Origin: Myxococcales bacterium
GTDB lineage: Bacteria; Myxococcota; Myxococcia; Myxococcales; Myxococcaceae
Length of the DNA stretch: 49,638 nucleotides
Assembly (NCBI GenBank): GCA_003153055.1
Contig: PMBV01000127.1
Span: 1 to 49,638 of the forward strand
Reading direction: 5' to 3'
The notes under the pieces are model-generated. The model had not been told where the DNA came from. It saw only the letters and a list, made by a program, of their open reading frames with translations, and did no database searches. Positions 23,609-31,806 of the stretch are shown one piece after another. The first letter of the stretch is position 1, and each line of letters opens with the position of its first letter. A program made the translations under genes and the position numbers.

Positions 23609-24670
23609 ATGCGACTTCGCTTCGTGAGTCTCACCGTCGTGCTGCTCGGCTCGGCCTGTCAGTTGATTCTGCAACCGCTGGAGCCGAGGCAGGCTCAGGC
23701 GCTCACCGTCACTCCCAACCGAACCGAGGTGGTGTGGCTATTGGATAAATCGGGGTCCATGAACACAGCGGATGTCTGTGATGGTAATGGGGGCTGTGTG
23801 ACCCGGATGCAGGCCGTCGCCCGAGGTCTCTCAGACATGGTTGCGCTGCTCCCCGCCGCGACCCACTCGGCCATCGTGTTCCCCGCGGGGGGCGGGGATT
23901 CGTGCCAAGGCCCGACGTCCCTTCAGCTCGATATCGGCGCCGATGGCGTGTCGAGTCTCTACGGCTCATTAGCGGTAGGCGGGGGCACCCCCACCGCGAG
24001 CGCCCTGGCACTCCTGGCGGCCCGGTCCCCCCCGGGGCAGACCACCAGCATCGCCGTCCTCGTCACCGACGGCATTCCCAACTGCAACCCCAACAACCCC
24101 AACAACGTCTGCACCAGTGTCACTCCGGAGACCCTGGCCGCCTGCCGATGTACCTCGGCTCATTGCAACGGTCCGTCGAACTGCTCCGTCGGCTGTGTGG
24201 ACGAGCTCGGCACGGTCGAGGCCGGTCGGGCGCTCGGCGAGGCCGGCTATGAGCTCATGGTGCTCGCCGTCGGCGCGGAGCTCGCTCTGAGCGCCTCTCC
24301 CTTCTCGTCGATGCGAGTCGATCTCCAGCCTCCGTGCGCCGGCCCCGAAGACTGCGACGGACGAGCCTGCACTGACGGCCTCTGCGCCGACCGGGTGTTC
24401 CGCGTGGCCGGCCTCCCCAGCTTCGGTTCACCGGGCCGCCGCCTCGTGCAGGCGATGGGGGAGCAACAGCGCTGCGTCTGGTGGCTCGACCGCCAGCTCG
24501 TCCCCGACCAGGTGTCCCTCGCCATTGGAGGCCAGGCCGTGCCCTCGACGCAGTGGACGCTCGAGGGCTCGGGGGCGCGACAACACGTACGCTTCAGCGG
24601 CGCGGCCTGCGATGCCTTGCTCGGCGCCTCCACCCTCGTGCCGACTGCCCAGGGGTTCGTGCTCGAGTGA
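23609..24670 (+). CDS. VWA-domain lipoprotein
   Basis: This 353-residue protein starts at ATG 23609 with a lipoprotein signal (VVLLGSACQ, lipobox GSAC). A von Willebrand factor A domain follows with an intact metal site: DKSGSMN, Thr in GGGTPTASA and Asp in VLVTDGIPN. A Cys-rich insertion (CRCTSAHCNGPSNCSVGC) and a further Cys cluster (CAGPEDCDGRACTDGLC) suggest several disulfides. It probably binds a protein partner at the outer membrane. It lies 50 bp after the sigma/FecR operon on the same strand. Confidence 0.82.
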   Translation: MRLRFVSLTVVLLGSACQLILQPLEPRQAQALTVTPNRTEVVWLLDKSGSMNTADVCDGNGGCVTRMQAVARGLSDMVALLPAATHSAIVFPAGGGDSCQGPTSLQLDIGADGVSSLYGSLAVGGGTPTASALALLAARSPPGQTTSIAVLVTDGIPNCNPNNPNNVCTSVTPETLAACRCTSAHCNGPSNCSVGCVDELGTVEAGRALGEAGYELMVLAVGAELALSASPFSSMRVDLQPPCAGPEDCDGRACTDGLCADRVFRVAGLPSFGSPGRRLVQAMGEQQRCVWWLDRQLVPDQVSLAIGGQAVPSTQWTLEGSGARQHVRFSGAACDALLGASTLVPTAQGFVLE

Positions 24671-24688
24671 GGCCCGGCTGAGGCCTCA
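24668..24688. terminator. Hairpin spanning both stop codons of convergent genes
   Basis: TGAGGCC (24668-24674) pairs with GGCCTCA (24682-24688) over a 7-nt loop. The first three bases are the VWA gene stop and the last three are the reverse complement of the SDR gene stop. The two convergent genes thus share a compact symmetric 3' end. There is no T-tract. Confidence 0.4.
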
Positions 24689-25528
24689 GGGTTGAGTCGG
24701 GCGCGACGCAGGCGAGGGTGCCGCGGCGCCACTGTCGAGCAACGACTTGCGGTACTGGGCGGCGACCTTCGCGGCGAAGAATCGCTGTGGCAAGAGCCGG
24801 GTCAGCACCGAGCCCACCCGGTAGACGAAGCCTGGCACTGAGAGGTACTCCCGCCGCGTCAGCGCCTTGATGGCCGCCCGGGCGCACACGTCGACGGGCA
24901 TGAGCCAGCCGCGGAGGCTGTTGAACCGCTCCCCGGCCGTCATGTCGGTGATGATGCCTCCGGGAGCGAAGGTGGTGACCGAGACGCCGCGAGGCGCCAT
25001 CTCGTGGTGCAGGCTGCAGCCGTAGTTGATGAGGTAGGCCTTGGTCGCCGAGTACGCCGACTGGTACGGCGTGGGGGCCAACCCAGCCATGCTCGAGACC
25101 AGCATCACCGCGCCATTCTCGCCCCGGCGCTCCAGATACGGCAGCAGCAGCGAGGTCAGTCGGGTGGTGGTGACGATGTTGAGCGCCAGCATCTGCTTGA
25201 AGGCGTCCCACGACAGCTCGTCGTGGTGCCCGAAGTGGGTGACGCCGGCGTTGAGCACCGCCGCGTGGAGGTCGATCTCGCCGGTGGCGACCTGAAAGAG
25301 GCGCTCGGCCTCGTCTTCCCGCGACAGGTCGGCGGCGATGCAGCGCACGTCGACCTGGTGCTGGGCCTCGAGCTCCTTCTCGAGGGCCTCGAGCTTGTCG
25401 AGCCGGCGAGCGACCAGCACCACGTTCGCTTGGTGCTCCCGAGCCAGCACGCGGGCCATCTCGGCCCCGAGGCCCGACGATGCGCCGGTGACGAGCACCC
25501 AGCGCCCCTTGAGATTCATTGCCTTCAT
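24686..25528 (-). CDS. Short-chain dehydrogenase/reductase
   Basis: This 280-residue classical SDR has the cofactor motif TGASSGLG near residue 14, NAG in AVLNAGVTHFG, a catalytic Ser in VMLVSSMAG, and YSATK near 157. The residue pattern after the second strand (ARRLDKLEAL) suggests NADP(H). Substrate unknown. The ATG at 25528-25526 is chosen for the GGAG 7 nt upstream; the longer frame to 25567 has no such site. It lies 49 bp after argF on the same strand, so it may be read from the arginine transcript. Confidence 0.85.
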   Translation of the reverse strand: MKAMNLKGRWVLVTGASSGLGAEMARVLAREHQANVVLVARRLDKLEALEKELEAQHQVDVRCIAADLSREDEAERLFQVATGEIDLHAAVLNAGVTHFGHHDELSWDAFKQMLALNIVTTTRLTSLLLPYLERRGENGAVMLVSSMAGLAPTPYQSAYSATKAYLINYGCSLHHEMAPRGVSVTTFAPGGIITDMTAGERFNSLRGWLMPVDVCARAAIKALTRREYLSVPGFVYRVGSVLTRLLPQRFFAAKVAAQYRKSLLDSGAAAPSPASRPTQP

Positions 25529-25577
25529 GATGCTCCGTCGAGTACCCCAACGAGCCCCGGGGTACAACTGGCCCGGG

Positions 25578-26498
25578 CTAGCCGCGGGCGCCGAGCACCA
25601 TGAACTCGAGCAGCGCCTTCTGCAGATGGAGCCGGTTCTCGGCCTCGTCCCACACGGCGCTCCGAGGCCCGTCGATGACGTCGGCGGTGACTTCCTCGCC
25701 CCGGTGCGCCGGGAGACAGTGGAGGAACACGGCGTGCGGCGCGGCGAGCTTCATCAGCGCGGCGTCGACCTGGTAGGCGCCGAGCTCCTCGAGCCGCTTC
25801 TTCGACTCGGCCTCCTGGCCCATCGAGGTCCACACATCAGTCACCACCACGTCGGCACCCTTCACGGCCTCCTTCGGGTCAGCCAGGAGCTGCACCTGGT
25901 CCTTCGAGAGGTGCACCACGTCGTCGGCCGGGTGGTAGCCGGGCGGAGAGGCGAGCTTCAGGGTGTAGCCGAACAGGCTGGCGCCCTCGGTGAAGCTGCG
26001 GCCCATGTTGCTCCCGGTGTCTCCCACGAAGGCGATGGTGAGGCCTTTGAGCCGCCCCAGCTTCTCGTCGACGGTGAGGAGGTCGGTGAGGATCTGCACC
26101 GGGTGCCCTCCGTCGGTGAGGCCGTTGATGACCGGCACCTCGCAGTACTGGGCGAGCTCGCGGATGCGCTCGTCTCCGAAGGTGCGCATCATCACCACGT
26201 CGCAGTAACGCCCCACCACTCGCGCGGTGTCGGGCAGGGGCTCGCCCCGTGCCATCTGCGAGTTCGAGGCCGAGAGGTCGATGCAGCTCCCGCCCAGTTG
26301 CACCATGGCGGCTTCGAAGGACAGCCGGGTGCGGGTCGAGGCCTTCTCGAAGATCATCACCAGCGTCCGGCCCGCCATGGTGGTGACGAGCTGCCTGGCC
26401 CGCCTGGCCGCCTTGAGCTCCTTGGCCCGGCGGAACACGCCGAGGTGCTCGTCGATGGAGAGGTCCCGAAGGGTGAGAAAGTCGCGTTTCGTGGTCAC
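25578..26498 (-). CDS. argF: Ornithine carbamoyltransferase
   Basis: This 306-residue enzyme joins carbamoyl phosphate and ornithine to form citrulline in arginine synthesis. The carbamoyl-phosphate loop is EKASTRTR near residue 50, the GHPVQILTD segment is the family HPxQ motif, and HCLPAHRGEEV near 270 carries the catalytic Cys. The length is typical. The GTG start (26498-26496) overlaps the argH stop (GTGA). N-acetylornithine transcarbamylase is an alternative, but the ornithine-cycle argJ in the same operon fits ordinary argF. Confidence 0.92.
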   Translation of the reverse strand: MTTKRDFLTLRDLSIDEHLGVFRRAKELKAARRARQLVTTMAGRTLVMIFEKASTRTRLSFEAAMVQLGGSCIDLSASNSQMARGEPLPDTARVVGRYCDVVMMRTFGDERIRELAQYCEVPVINGLTDGGHPVQILTDLLTVDEKLGRLKGLTIAFVGDTGSNMGRSFTEGASLFGYTLKLASPPGYHPADDVVHLSKDQVQLLADPKEAVKGADVVVTDVWTSMGQEAESKKRLEELGAYQVDAALMKLAAPHAVFLHCLPAHRGEEVTADVIDGPRSAVWDEAENRLHLQKALLEFMVLGARG

Positions 26499-27940
26499 AG
26501 CGCGGTCTCCTTGAGCGCGAGGAAGAGTCGAGAGATTCGGGGGATGCCAAGGGCCTTCTGCGCGAGGGCCTCGTTCTGGCGCGACAGCTCGGCGAGCGTC
26601 GCGTCAACCGCGGCCGGGCCGGTGCTGCCGGCGCTGGCCTTGCGGGCCACGGCTCCAGCTGGCTCGAGCACCGCCAAGGCGGCGGCGTCGAGGAGCACAT
26701 CAATGCTCTGGGCGAGCTCGGGCGTCGCCTGGCGCAAGGTGAGGCCCTGCTCCTGGCACCGGCGCACCAGCGAGCCCACCGCCTTGTAGGCCCGACGGAA
26801 GGGCAGGCCCTTCTTCACCAGCGCCTCGGCCAAATCGGTCGCTTGGGTGAAGCCCTCGTCGATGCCCACCCGACACCGCTCGGGGTGAAACGTCACGCGG
26901 GGGAGCGCCAGCCGGAGCACCGACAGCACGCCCATCAACAGCGGCCCGGTCTCGAGGACTCCGGCGCGATCCTCCTGGAGGTCGCGGTTGTAGCCGCCGG
27001 GCAGGCCCTTCACCGTGGTGAGCAGGCCCATGAGGTTGCCCACCGCTCGGCCGGTCTTGCCGCGAATGAGCTCGAAGACGTCGGGGTTCTTCTTCTGCGG
27101 CATCATCGAGCTGCCCATCGAGATGTCACCCGAGAGCGAGGCGAAGCCGAACTCGGCGGTGGTGAAGTCGATGAGGTCCGTCGACAGGCGGCTGGCGTGC
27201 ACCAGGAAGCGCGCCGTCGCGTACATGAAGTCCATGGCGAAGTCGCGATCGCCCACCGTGTCGAGGCCATTCAAGGTGACGCCCTCGAAGCCCAGGAGCT
27301 GCCGGGTGATGTCGCGATCGATGGGGAGCGAGCTGCCGCTGATGGCACCCACGCCCAGGGGGAGTCGCCGACACCCGTCGAGCACGAAGGCCAAAGCCTC
27401 GGCGTCGCGCACGAAGGCGGCGGCGTACGACGAGAGCCAGTAGGCCAGCGACACCGGCTGGGCGCGCTGCCGGTGGGTGTACGAGGGGAGCAGCACCTCG
27501 CGCTCGGCATGGGCCCGGGCGAGGAGCTCGGAGATGAGCAGCGTGAGCTCGGAGAGCGCCTGGGCCGCGGCCTCGCGCACGTGGAGCTTCAGGTCAGTGG
27601 CCACCTGGTCGTTCCTCGAGCGCGCCGAATGGAGCAGGGCGGCTGGAGCGCCGATGGTTCGGTTGAGCTGCACTTCAACCGCCATGTGCACATCTTCTTC
27701 GTTGGGGAGCTCGAGGGTGCCGGCCAGCGAGGCCTCGCGAATGGCCAACAGCCCCTGCTTGATGGCCCGGGCCTCGGGCAGGGGAATGACGCCGGTGCGC
27801 CCGAGCATCGTCACGTGGGCCAGCGAGCCCAGGAGGTCTTCCTCGAGCAGCGCCTTGTCCAGCGAGAGCGAGCTGGAAAAGGCGAGCACCTCGGGTAACA
27901 GGCCAGGGCCTCCCGCGGCCTCGGTCTTGGCGAGCGTCAT
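26495..27940 (-). CDS. argH: Argininosuccinate lyase
   Basis: This 481-residue protein of the fumarase/aspartase superfamily cleaves argininosuccinate to arginine and fumarate. It has HSARSRNDQVATD near residue 105, and the signature loop GSSMMPQKKNPD near 278 with the mobile catalytic Ser. TGPAAV near the C-terminus is also family-like. The ATG (27940-27938) overlaps the argR stop (ATGA). argG, which would supply the substrate, is not in the window. Confidence 0.92.
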   Translation of the reverse strand: MTLAKTEAAGGPGLLPEVLAFSSSLSLDKALLEEDLLGSLAHVTMLGRTGVIPLPEARAIKQGLLAIREASLAGTLELPNEEDVHMAVEVQLNRTIGAPAALLHSARSRNDQVATDLKLHVREAAAQALSELTLLISELLARAHAEREVLLPSYTHRQRAQPVSLAYWLSSYAAAFVRDAEALAFVLDGCRRLPLGVGAISGSSLPIDRDITRQLLGFEGVTLNGLDTVGDRDFAMDFMYATARFLVHASRLSTDLIDFTTAEFGFASLSGDISMGSSMMPQKKNPDVFELIRGKTGRAVGNLMGLLTTVKGLPGGYNRDLQEDRAGVLETGPLLMGVLSVLRLALPRVTFHPERCRVGIDEGFTQATDLAEALVKKGLPFRRAYKAVGSLVRRCQEQGLTLRQATPELAQSIDVLLDAAALAVLEPAGAVARKASAGSTGPAAVDATLAELSRQNEALAQKALGIPRISRLFLALKETAL

Positions 27941-28404
27941 GACGCGATTCCTTTCTTCCACACCGTGAGCAGGTCGCGCTTCACGCGCGTTGGTTTGGTG
28001 CCTTTGTTGGGCACGATGAAAATGGTGTCGTCGCCGGCGATGGTGCCGAGGACGCCAGGAGGTCTCGAGCCGTCGATGGCCGCGGCCACCGCCTGGGCGC
28101 CGCCGGGCACGGTGTGAATCACCACCATGGCGTCAGACTCGTCGACCGTGGTGACCAGCGCGCGCACGCCGTCGAGGGGGTCGCCCTTGGGGGCCCTGGC
28201 CTCCTCGAGCTCGTACACCGTGCCGCCGTCGGGCAGCGTCACTCGTCGGGCCATGAGCCTCGCCAGGTCGCGGCTCAAGGTCGCCTGGGTGACGTCGATG
28301 CCCTCGCGCTTGAGGAGCTCGCCCAGCTCTTCCTGGGTCGCCACCAGGTGCGTGCGGAGCAGCGTGCGAATGCGCTCGCGGCGGGCGCGGTGCGTGTCAG
28401 CCAT
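27937..28404 (-). CDS. argR: Arginine repressor
   Basis: This 155-residue protein has the ArgR winged-helix N-terminus (LVATQEELGELLKREG, QATLSRDLARL) and the C-terminal oligomerisation/arginine-binding domain with the conserved GTIAGDDTIF. The hexamer binds arginine and represses arginine genes. Its gene sits inside the operon it probably controls, overlapping argJB by 8 nt and argH by 4 nt, so it would be autoregulated. A candidate operator lies before argC (31515-31528). Confidence 0.92.
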   Translation of the reverse strand: MADTHRARRERIRTLLRTHLVATQEELGELLKREGIDVTQATLSRDLARLMARRVTLPDGGTVYELEEARAPKGDPLDGVRALVTTVDESDAMVVIHTVPGGAQAVAAAIDGSRPPGVLGTIAGDDTIFIVPNKGTKPTRVKRDLLTVWKKGIAS

Positions 28405-30472
28405 TGGTCACCAGCGAACCGATGCCTTGGTCGGTGAAGAACTCGGCGATGATGGAGTGCGGCGTCCGCGAGTCGATGACGTGCACCCGCTCGACCCCTC
28501 GCTCCAGCGCGGCGATGGCGAACCGTCCCTTGCGCGCGAGGTTCTTGTTGAAGACGCCTTGCTCGATTTTAGCCCTCAGGGTCGAGGTGGTGAGCTGGCC
28601 CAACAGCTCGTCGTCTTGCACGAAGCCGGGCACGCCCACGAGGTAGACGAGCTTGGAGGCCTTGGCGGCGACGGCCAGCTCGGAGGCCACCTGGTCGGGC
28701 TCGAGCGGCAGGGTCGAGCCGTCGTCGAGGAAGCCCACCGGTGACACCACCGGCACGTACTTTCGCTGGAGGAAGAGCTCGAGCAGCTCGGTGTTGATCG
28801 ACACCACCTCACCGCGGGCGTCGTCGCCGTCGCGCCGGGCCTTGAGGAAGGACGCGTCCATGCCCGTCAGGCCGATGGCCTGCACGCCGGTGCGGTTGAG
28901 CAGGGTGACGAGCTCGGTGTTGGTCTGGCCCGAAACCATCATCTCCTTGGAGTGGAGGTCGCCCCGCGAGGTGCCCTCGGGGCTCTCTCCGTGCACCAAG
29001 ATGGGCACCAGGCCGACGGCCCGCAGGAGCTTCACGTCTTCCACGATGGAGGCGCGCAGCGAGTCTTTGCCCATGGCCTGGCGCCCGACCTTCAGCACCA
29101 CCCGGTGGCCGGCGAAGCGCGAGATGTACGTCAGCGCCTCGGTCACCAGGTTCACCTTGAACTTGGGGGAGTAGTTGGTGAGGCGATCATCCTTGAGGAC
29201 CGAGCCGTCGGCGGCGGGCACGAGCAGCGCCGTGTAGTCGGCGTTGATCTTCACGTAGTCGTACGACAGGTCGCAGCCCCAGGCGACCGAGCTGGCCGGG
29301 CCGGCCTTGAGGTCTATCTCTATCAGCACCTCGGGAGAGCGCATGCGGGCCCGCAGCCGTGCGTGCCCAGGCACCGAGGGGCCCTCGCCGGCGTCGTTGG
29401 TGCTCAGGGCCTCCGAGGGCAAGGCCGGCTGATCGAGCACCGGCCCGGCGTCGTACACCACGATGCCTTGCACGGTGACCTTCGACTCGGCCGGGGCCAG
29501 CGGGTACTTCTGGCTCCCGCAGCGGGCCCCGACGGTGGCGAGCACCCGCCCCCAGTTGGGGTCAGCGCCGAAGATGGCGGCCTTCACCAGCATCGAGCCG
29601 GCTACCGAGCGGGCCAGGTCTGTCGCGATGGCCCTCGACGGTGCGCCGCTCACCCTCACCTCGAGGAGCCGGGTGGCGCCTTCTCCGTCGCGGGCGATCT
29701 CCTTGGCCAGCTCGACGCAGAGCGACTGGAGCTGGGCGGTGAAGGACTCGTATTCGGGGTCGGTCGGCTTGAGCTCGGGGTTGCCCAGCTGGCCGTTGGC
29801 GAGCGCGATGACCGCGTCGTTGGTGCTGGTGTCGTTGTCGATGGTGACGTTGTTGAAGCTGCCGTCCATCGCCGCCACCAGGGCCTCGTGGAGCTGCTGG
29901 GGCGAGATGGCCACGTCGGTGCAGATGATGGCGATGGTGGAGGCGAGCTGAGGGGCGATCATCCCCGAGCCCTTGCACAGGCCGGTGATGCGGCCCTCCC
30001 GCCGGCCGAAGCGCACCGAGCGCGACGCCACCTTGATGTGCGTGTCGGTGGTGAGAATGGCCTCGGCCGCCGACTCGGGAGCGGCCCTGAGCTCGGCCTT
30101 GAGCCGCGGGAGCGCCGCGAGAATCTTGAGGCGGGGGAGCTTCTGCCCGATGACTCCGGTGGACCCCATGAGCACCGACTGGGCCGGCACCTCGAGCACC
30201 TGGGCGGTGGCGGCGCAGAGGGCCTCGACGTCGAGCAGCCCCTGGGCTCCGGTGAGCGCGTTGGCGTTGCCTGAGTTGACCAGCACGGCCCGTATGCCCG
30301 TGGCGGGGAGCCTGCGGGCGCAGTCTTCGACCGGGGCGGCGCGGGCGGTGTTGGTCGTCAGCGTCGCCGCGGCGCTGCAGGGCGACTCGCTGAAGATGAG
30401 CGCCAGGTCCTTCTTGAACGGCTTGATGCCGCAGTGGAGGCCTGAGAAGGTGAAGCCGCGCGCGACCGGCAT
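28397..30472 (-). CDS. ArgJ-ArgB fusion: ornithine acetyltransferase plus N-acetylglutamate-kinase-like domain
   Basis: The 691 residues are ArgJ (about 1-400) joined to an amino-acid-kinase domain (about 410-691). ArgJ has NSGNANALTG, KGSGMIAPQ and NNVTIDNDTSTNDAV. At the autocleavage site the usual MAT-M is LAS-T, so a Ser stands where the nucleophilic Thr is expected. The kinase half aligns with ArgB overall and ends with HSIIAEFFTDQGIGSLV. Its phosphate loops are unusual: KVGRQAM for the common KYGGNAM, and VHGESPEG for VHGGGP. The two halves catalyse steps 5/1 and 2 of the acetylated cycle. Whether the kinase half is active is open, since no separate argB is seen here. It starts 1 nt after the argC stop. 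Confidence 0.85.
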   Translation of the reverse strand: MPVARGFTFSGLHCGIKPFKKDLALIFSESPCSAAATLTTNTARAAPVEDCARRLPATGIRAVLVNSGNANALTGAQGLLDVEALCAATAQVLEVPAQSVLMGSTGVIGQKLPRLKILAALPRLKAELRAAPESAAEAILTTDTHIKVASRSVRFGRREGRITGLCKGSGMIAPQLASTIAIICTDVAISPQQLHEALVAAMDGSFNNVTIDNDTSTNDAVIALANGQLGNPELKPTDPEYESFTAQLQSLCVELAKEIARDGEGATRLLEVRVSGAPSRAIATDLARSVAGSMLVKAAIFGADPNWGRVLATVGARCGSQKYPLAPAESKVTVQGIVVYDAGPVLDQPALPSEALSTNDAGEGPSVPGHARLRARMRSPEVLIEIDLKAGPASSVAWGCDLSYDYVKINADYTALLVPAADGSVLKDDRLTNYSPKFKVNLVTEALTYISRFAGHRVVLKVGRQAMGKDSLRASIVEDVKLLRAVGLVPILVHGESPEGTSRGDLHSKEMMVSGQTNTELVTLLNRTGVQAIGLTGMDASFLKARRDGDDARGEVVSINTELLELFLQRKYVPVVSPVGFLDDGSTLPLEPDQVASELAVAAKASKLVYLVGVPGFVQDDELLGQLTTSTLRAKIEQGVFNKNLARKGRFAIAALERGVERVHVIDSRTPHSIIAEFFTDQGIGSLVTNG

Positions 30473-30473
30473 C

Positions 30474-31508
30474 TCACCCTGGCCCTTGGCTGGCGTCGAG
30501 CCCGGTGGTCTCGGCGAAGCCCAGCATCACGTTCATGTTCTGCATCGCCTGGCTCGCGGCTCCCTTCAAGAGGTTGTCGATGGCCGAGACCACCACCACG
30601 TGGGTCGCGTCGACCGAGGCGCCGATGAGGCAGCGTGGCGTGCGAGCGACGTCAGCCACTCGCACCGCGTCGGCCGAGGGCAGCAGCGTCACCAGGGCTT
30701 CCCTCGAGTAGGCGTCGGCGAAGGCCTGGGTCACCCGGGCGGCGTTGATGCCTGGGCTGAGCTTGGCGACGGCGGTGGCGAGGATGCCTCGCTTCATGGG
30801 GAGGAGGTGCGGCGTGAAGACCAGCGGCACGTCGGTCTCGCCGATGCGCGAGAGCGTCTGACGCATCTCGGGGAGGTGCTGGTGGTTCAGGGTGCGGTAG
30901 GCGCGGAAGTCGCCGTCGATCTCCATGAAGCCGTAGTCTTCGGTCGCCTTGCGGCCGGCCCCGGAGACGCCCGAGGCGGCGCTCACCACCACGCTCGTCG
31001 GGTCAACCAGCTTCGAACGCACCAGCGGCGCCACGGCCATGGCGACGGCTGTCGCGTAGCAACCGGGGTTGGCCACGAAGGAGGCCGTCTTCACGTCGGC
31101 CCGGAACCACTCGGTGAGGCCGTAGACCGCCTGCTTCAGCAGCGCCGGGGCGGTGTGCTCGAAGCGGTAGTAGCGAGGGTAGTGGGAGAGCTCGGTCAGC
31201 CGGAAGCTCCCCGCGAGGTCGACCACCTTGACGCCCTTGGCCAGGAGCTTGGGGGCGAGCTCGAGAGAGCTCTCCGCCGGGGTGGCGAGGAAGACGACGT
31301 CACAGCCCGCGGCGGCCTCGAGGCCCTGGTCGACCGTCACGTACGACTGCTCACTCACGATGCGGGTCTTCGCGGCGATCGTCTGCCCCACCCAGCGGTC
31401 GCTGGTGACGAACGAGAGGCTCAACCCGGGGTGACGAGTGACGATTCTCGTCAGCTCGATCCCCGAGTAGCCCGATGCTCCGATGATGCCCGCGCGCGCG
31501 ACTTGCAT
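30474..31508 (-). CDS. argC: N-acetyl-gamma-glutamyl-phosphate reductase
   Basis: This 344-residue enzyme reduces N-acetylglutamyl phosphate to the semialdehyde with NADPH. It has the dinucleotide-binding IIGASGYSGIELTRI at the N-terminus, the catalytic Cys in FVANPGCYATA near 148, and a His in HLLPMKRGI. Length and motifs are standard. The ATG at 31508-31506 is the first gene of the arginine operon; the AT-rich palindrome just upstream suggests ArgR control. Confidence 0.93.
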   Translation of the reverse strand: MQVARAGIIGASGYSGIELTRIVTRHPGLSLSFVTSDRWVGQTIAAKTRIVSEQSYVTVDQGLEAAAGCDVVFLATPAESSLELAPKLLAKGVKVVDLAGSFRLTELSHYPRYYRFEHTAPALLKQAVYGLTEWFRADVKTASFVANPGCYATAVAMAVAPLVRSKLVDPTSVVVSAASGVSGAGRKATEDYGFMEIDGDFRAYRTLNHQHLPEMRQTLSRIGETDVPLVFTPHLLPMKRGILATAVAKLSPGINAARVTQAFADAYSREALVTLLPSADAVRVADVARTPRCLIGASVDATHVVVVSAIDNLLKGAASQAMQNMNVMLGFAETTGLDASQGPG

Positions 31509-31514
31509 GAGCCT

Positions 31515-31528
31515 CGCATATATATGCA
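31515..31528 (-). promoter_or_regulatory. ARG-box-like palindrome before argC
   Basis: On the minus strand the site reads TGCATATATATGCG and ends 6 nt before the argC ATG. It matches 11 of 14 positions of the core ARG box TGAATwwwwATTCA. The central 12 bp (31516-31527) are perfectly palindromic. A half-site TGAAT lies 6 nt further upstream (31539-31535). Bound ArgR here would block the ribosome site or the -10 region. Confidence 0.6.
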
Positions 31529-31589
31529 GCGGGTATTCACCGCAAGGGCGACGGCGGGGGGCCGGCTCCGGTGAGGCCGACCCCTGGGT

Positions 31590-31776
31590 TCACGGGGGGA
31601 AATCAAGCACAGGTGCTCCCGATGTGGGGAAGGGAATGGGGAGCCGCGCCTCCTGGGCCTCACGTTGGTCGTTGGTGACCCGAACGAGCCCGTAGCGGCC
31701 GCCTGCATCACCTTGCTCGGTATGCCCGGCCGACCCACCGAGCGGTGAGGTGTACCCGAGACTCGTGGCCGGCTAT
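31590..31776 (-). other. Possible coding remnant between argC and the His-rich gene
   Basis: A minus-strand frame free of stops reads GDAGGRYGLVRVTNDQREAQ and then ARLPIPFPTSGAPVLDFPP, with strong G/C in third positions, and stops with TGA at 31592-31590. No ATG, GTG or TTG precedes it before the upstream TAG, so as written it cannot be translated. It may be a fragment of a small gene broken by an indel, or chance. Nothing else is recognised in 31529-31806. Confidence 0.2.
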
Positions 31777-31806
31777 GGTTCGGGCCGCCCCGCCGAAGAG
31801 GTGCCC

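Noticed and set aside
25578..26498. HPVQ instead of HPCQ/HPTQ in the carbamoyltransferase as a defect
   Set aside because: The third residue varies in this family and all other catalytic residues are intact.
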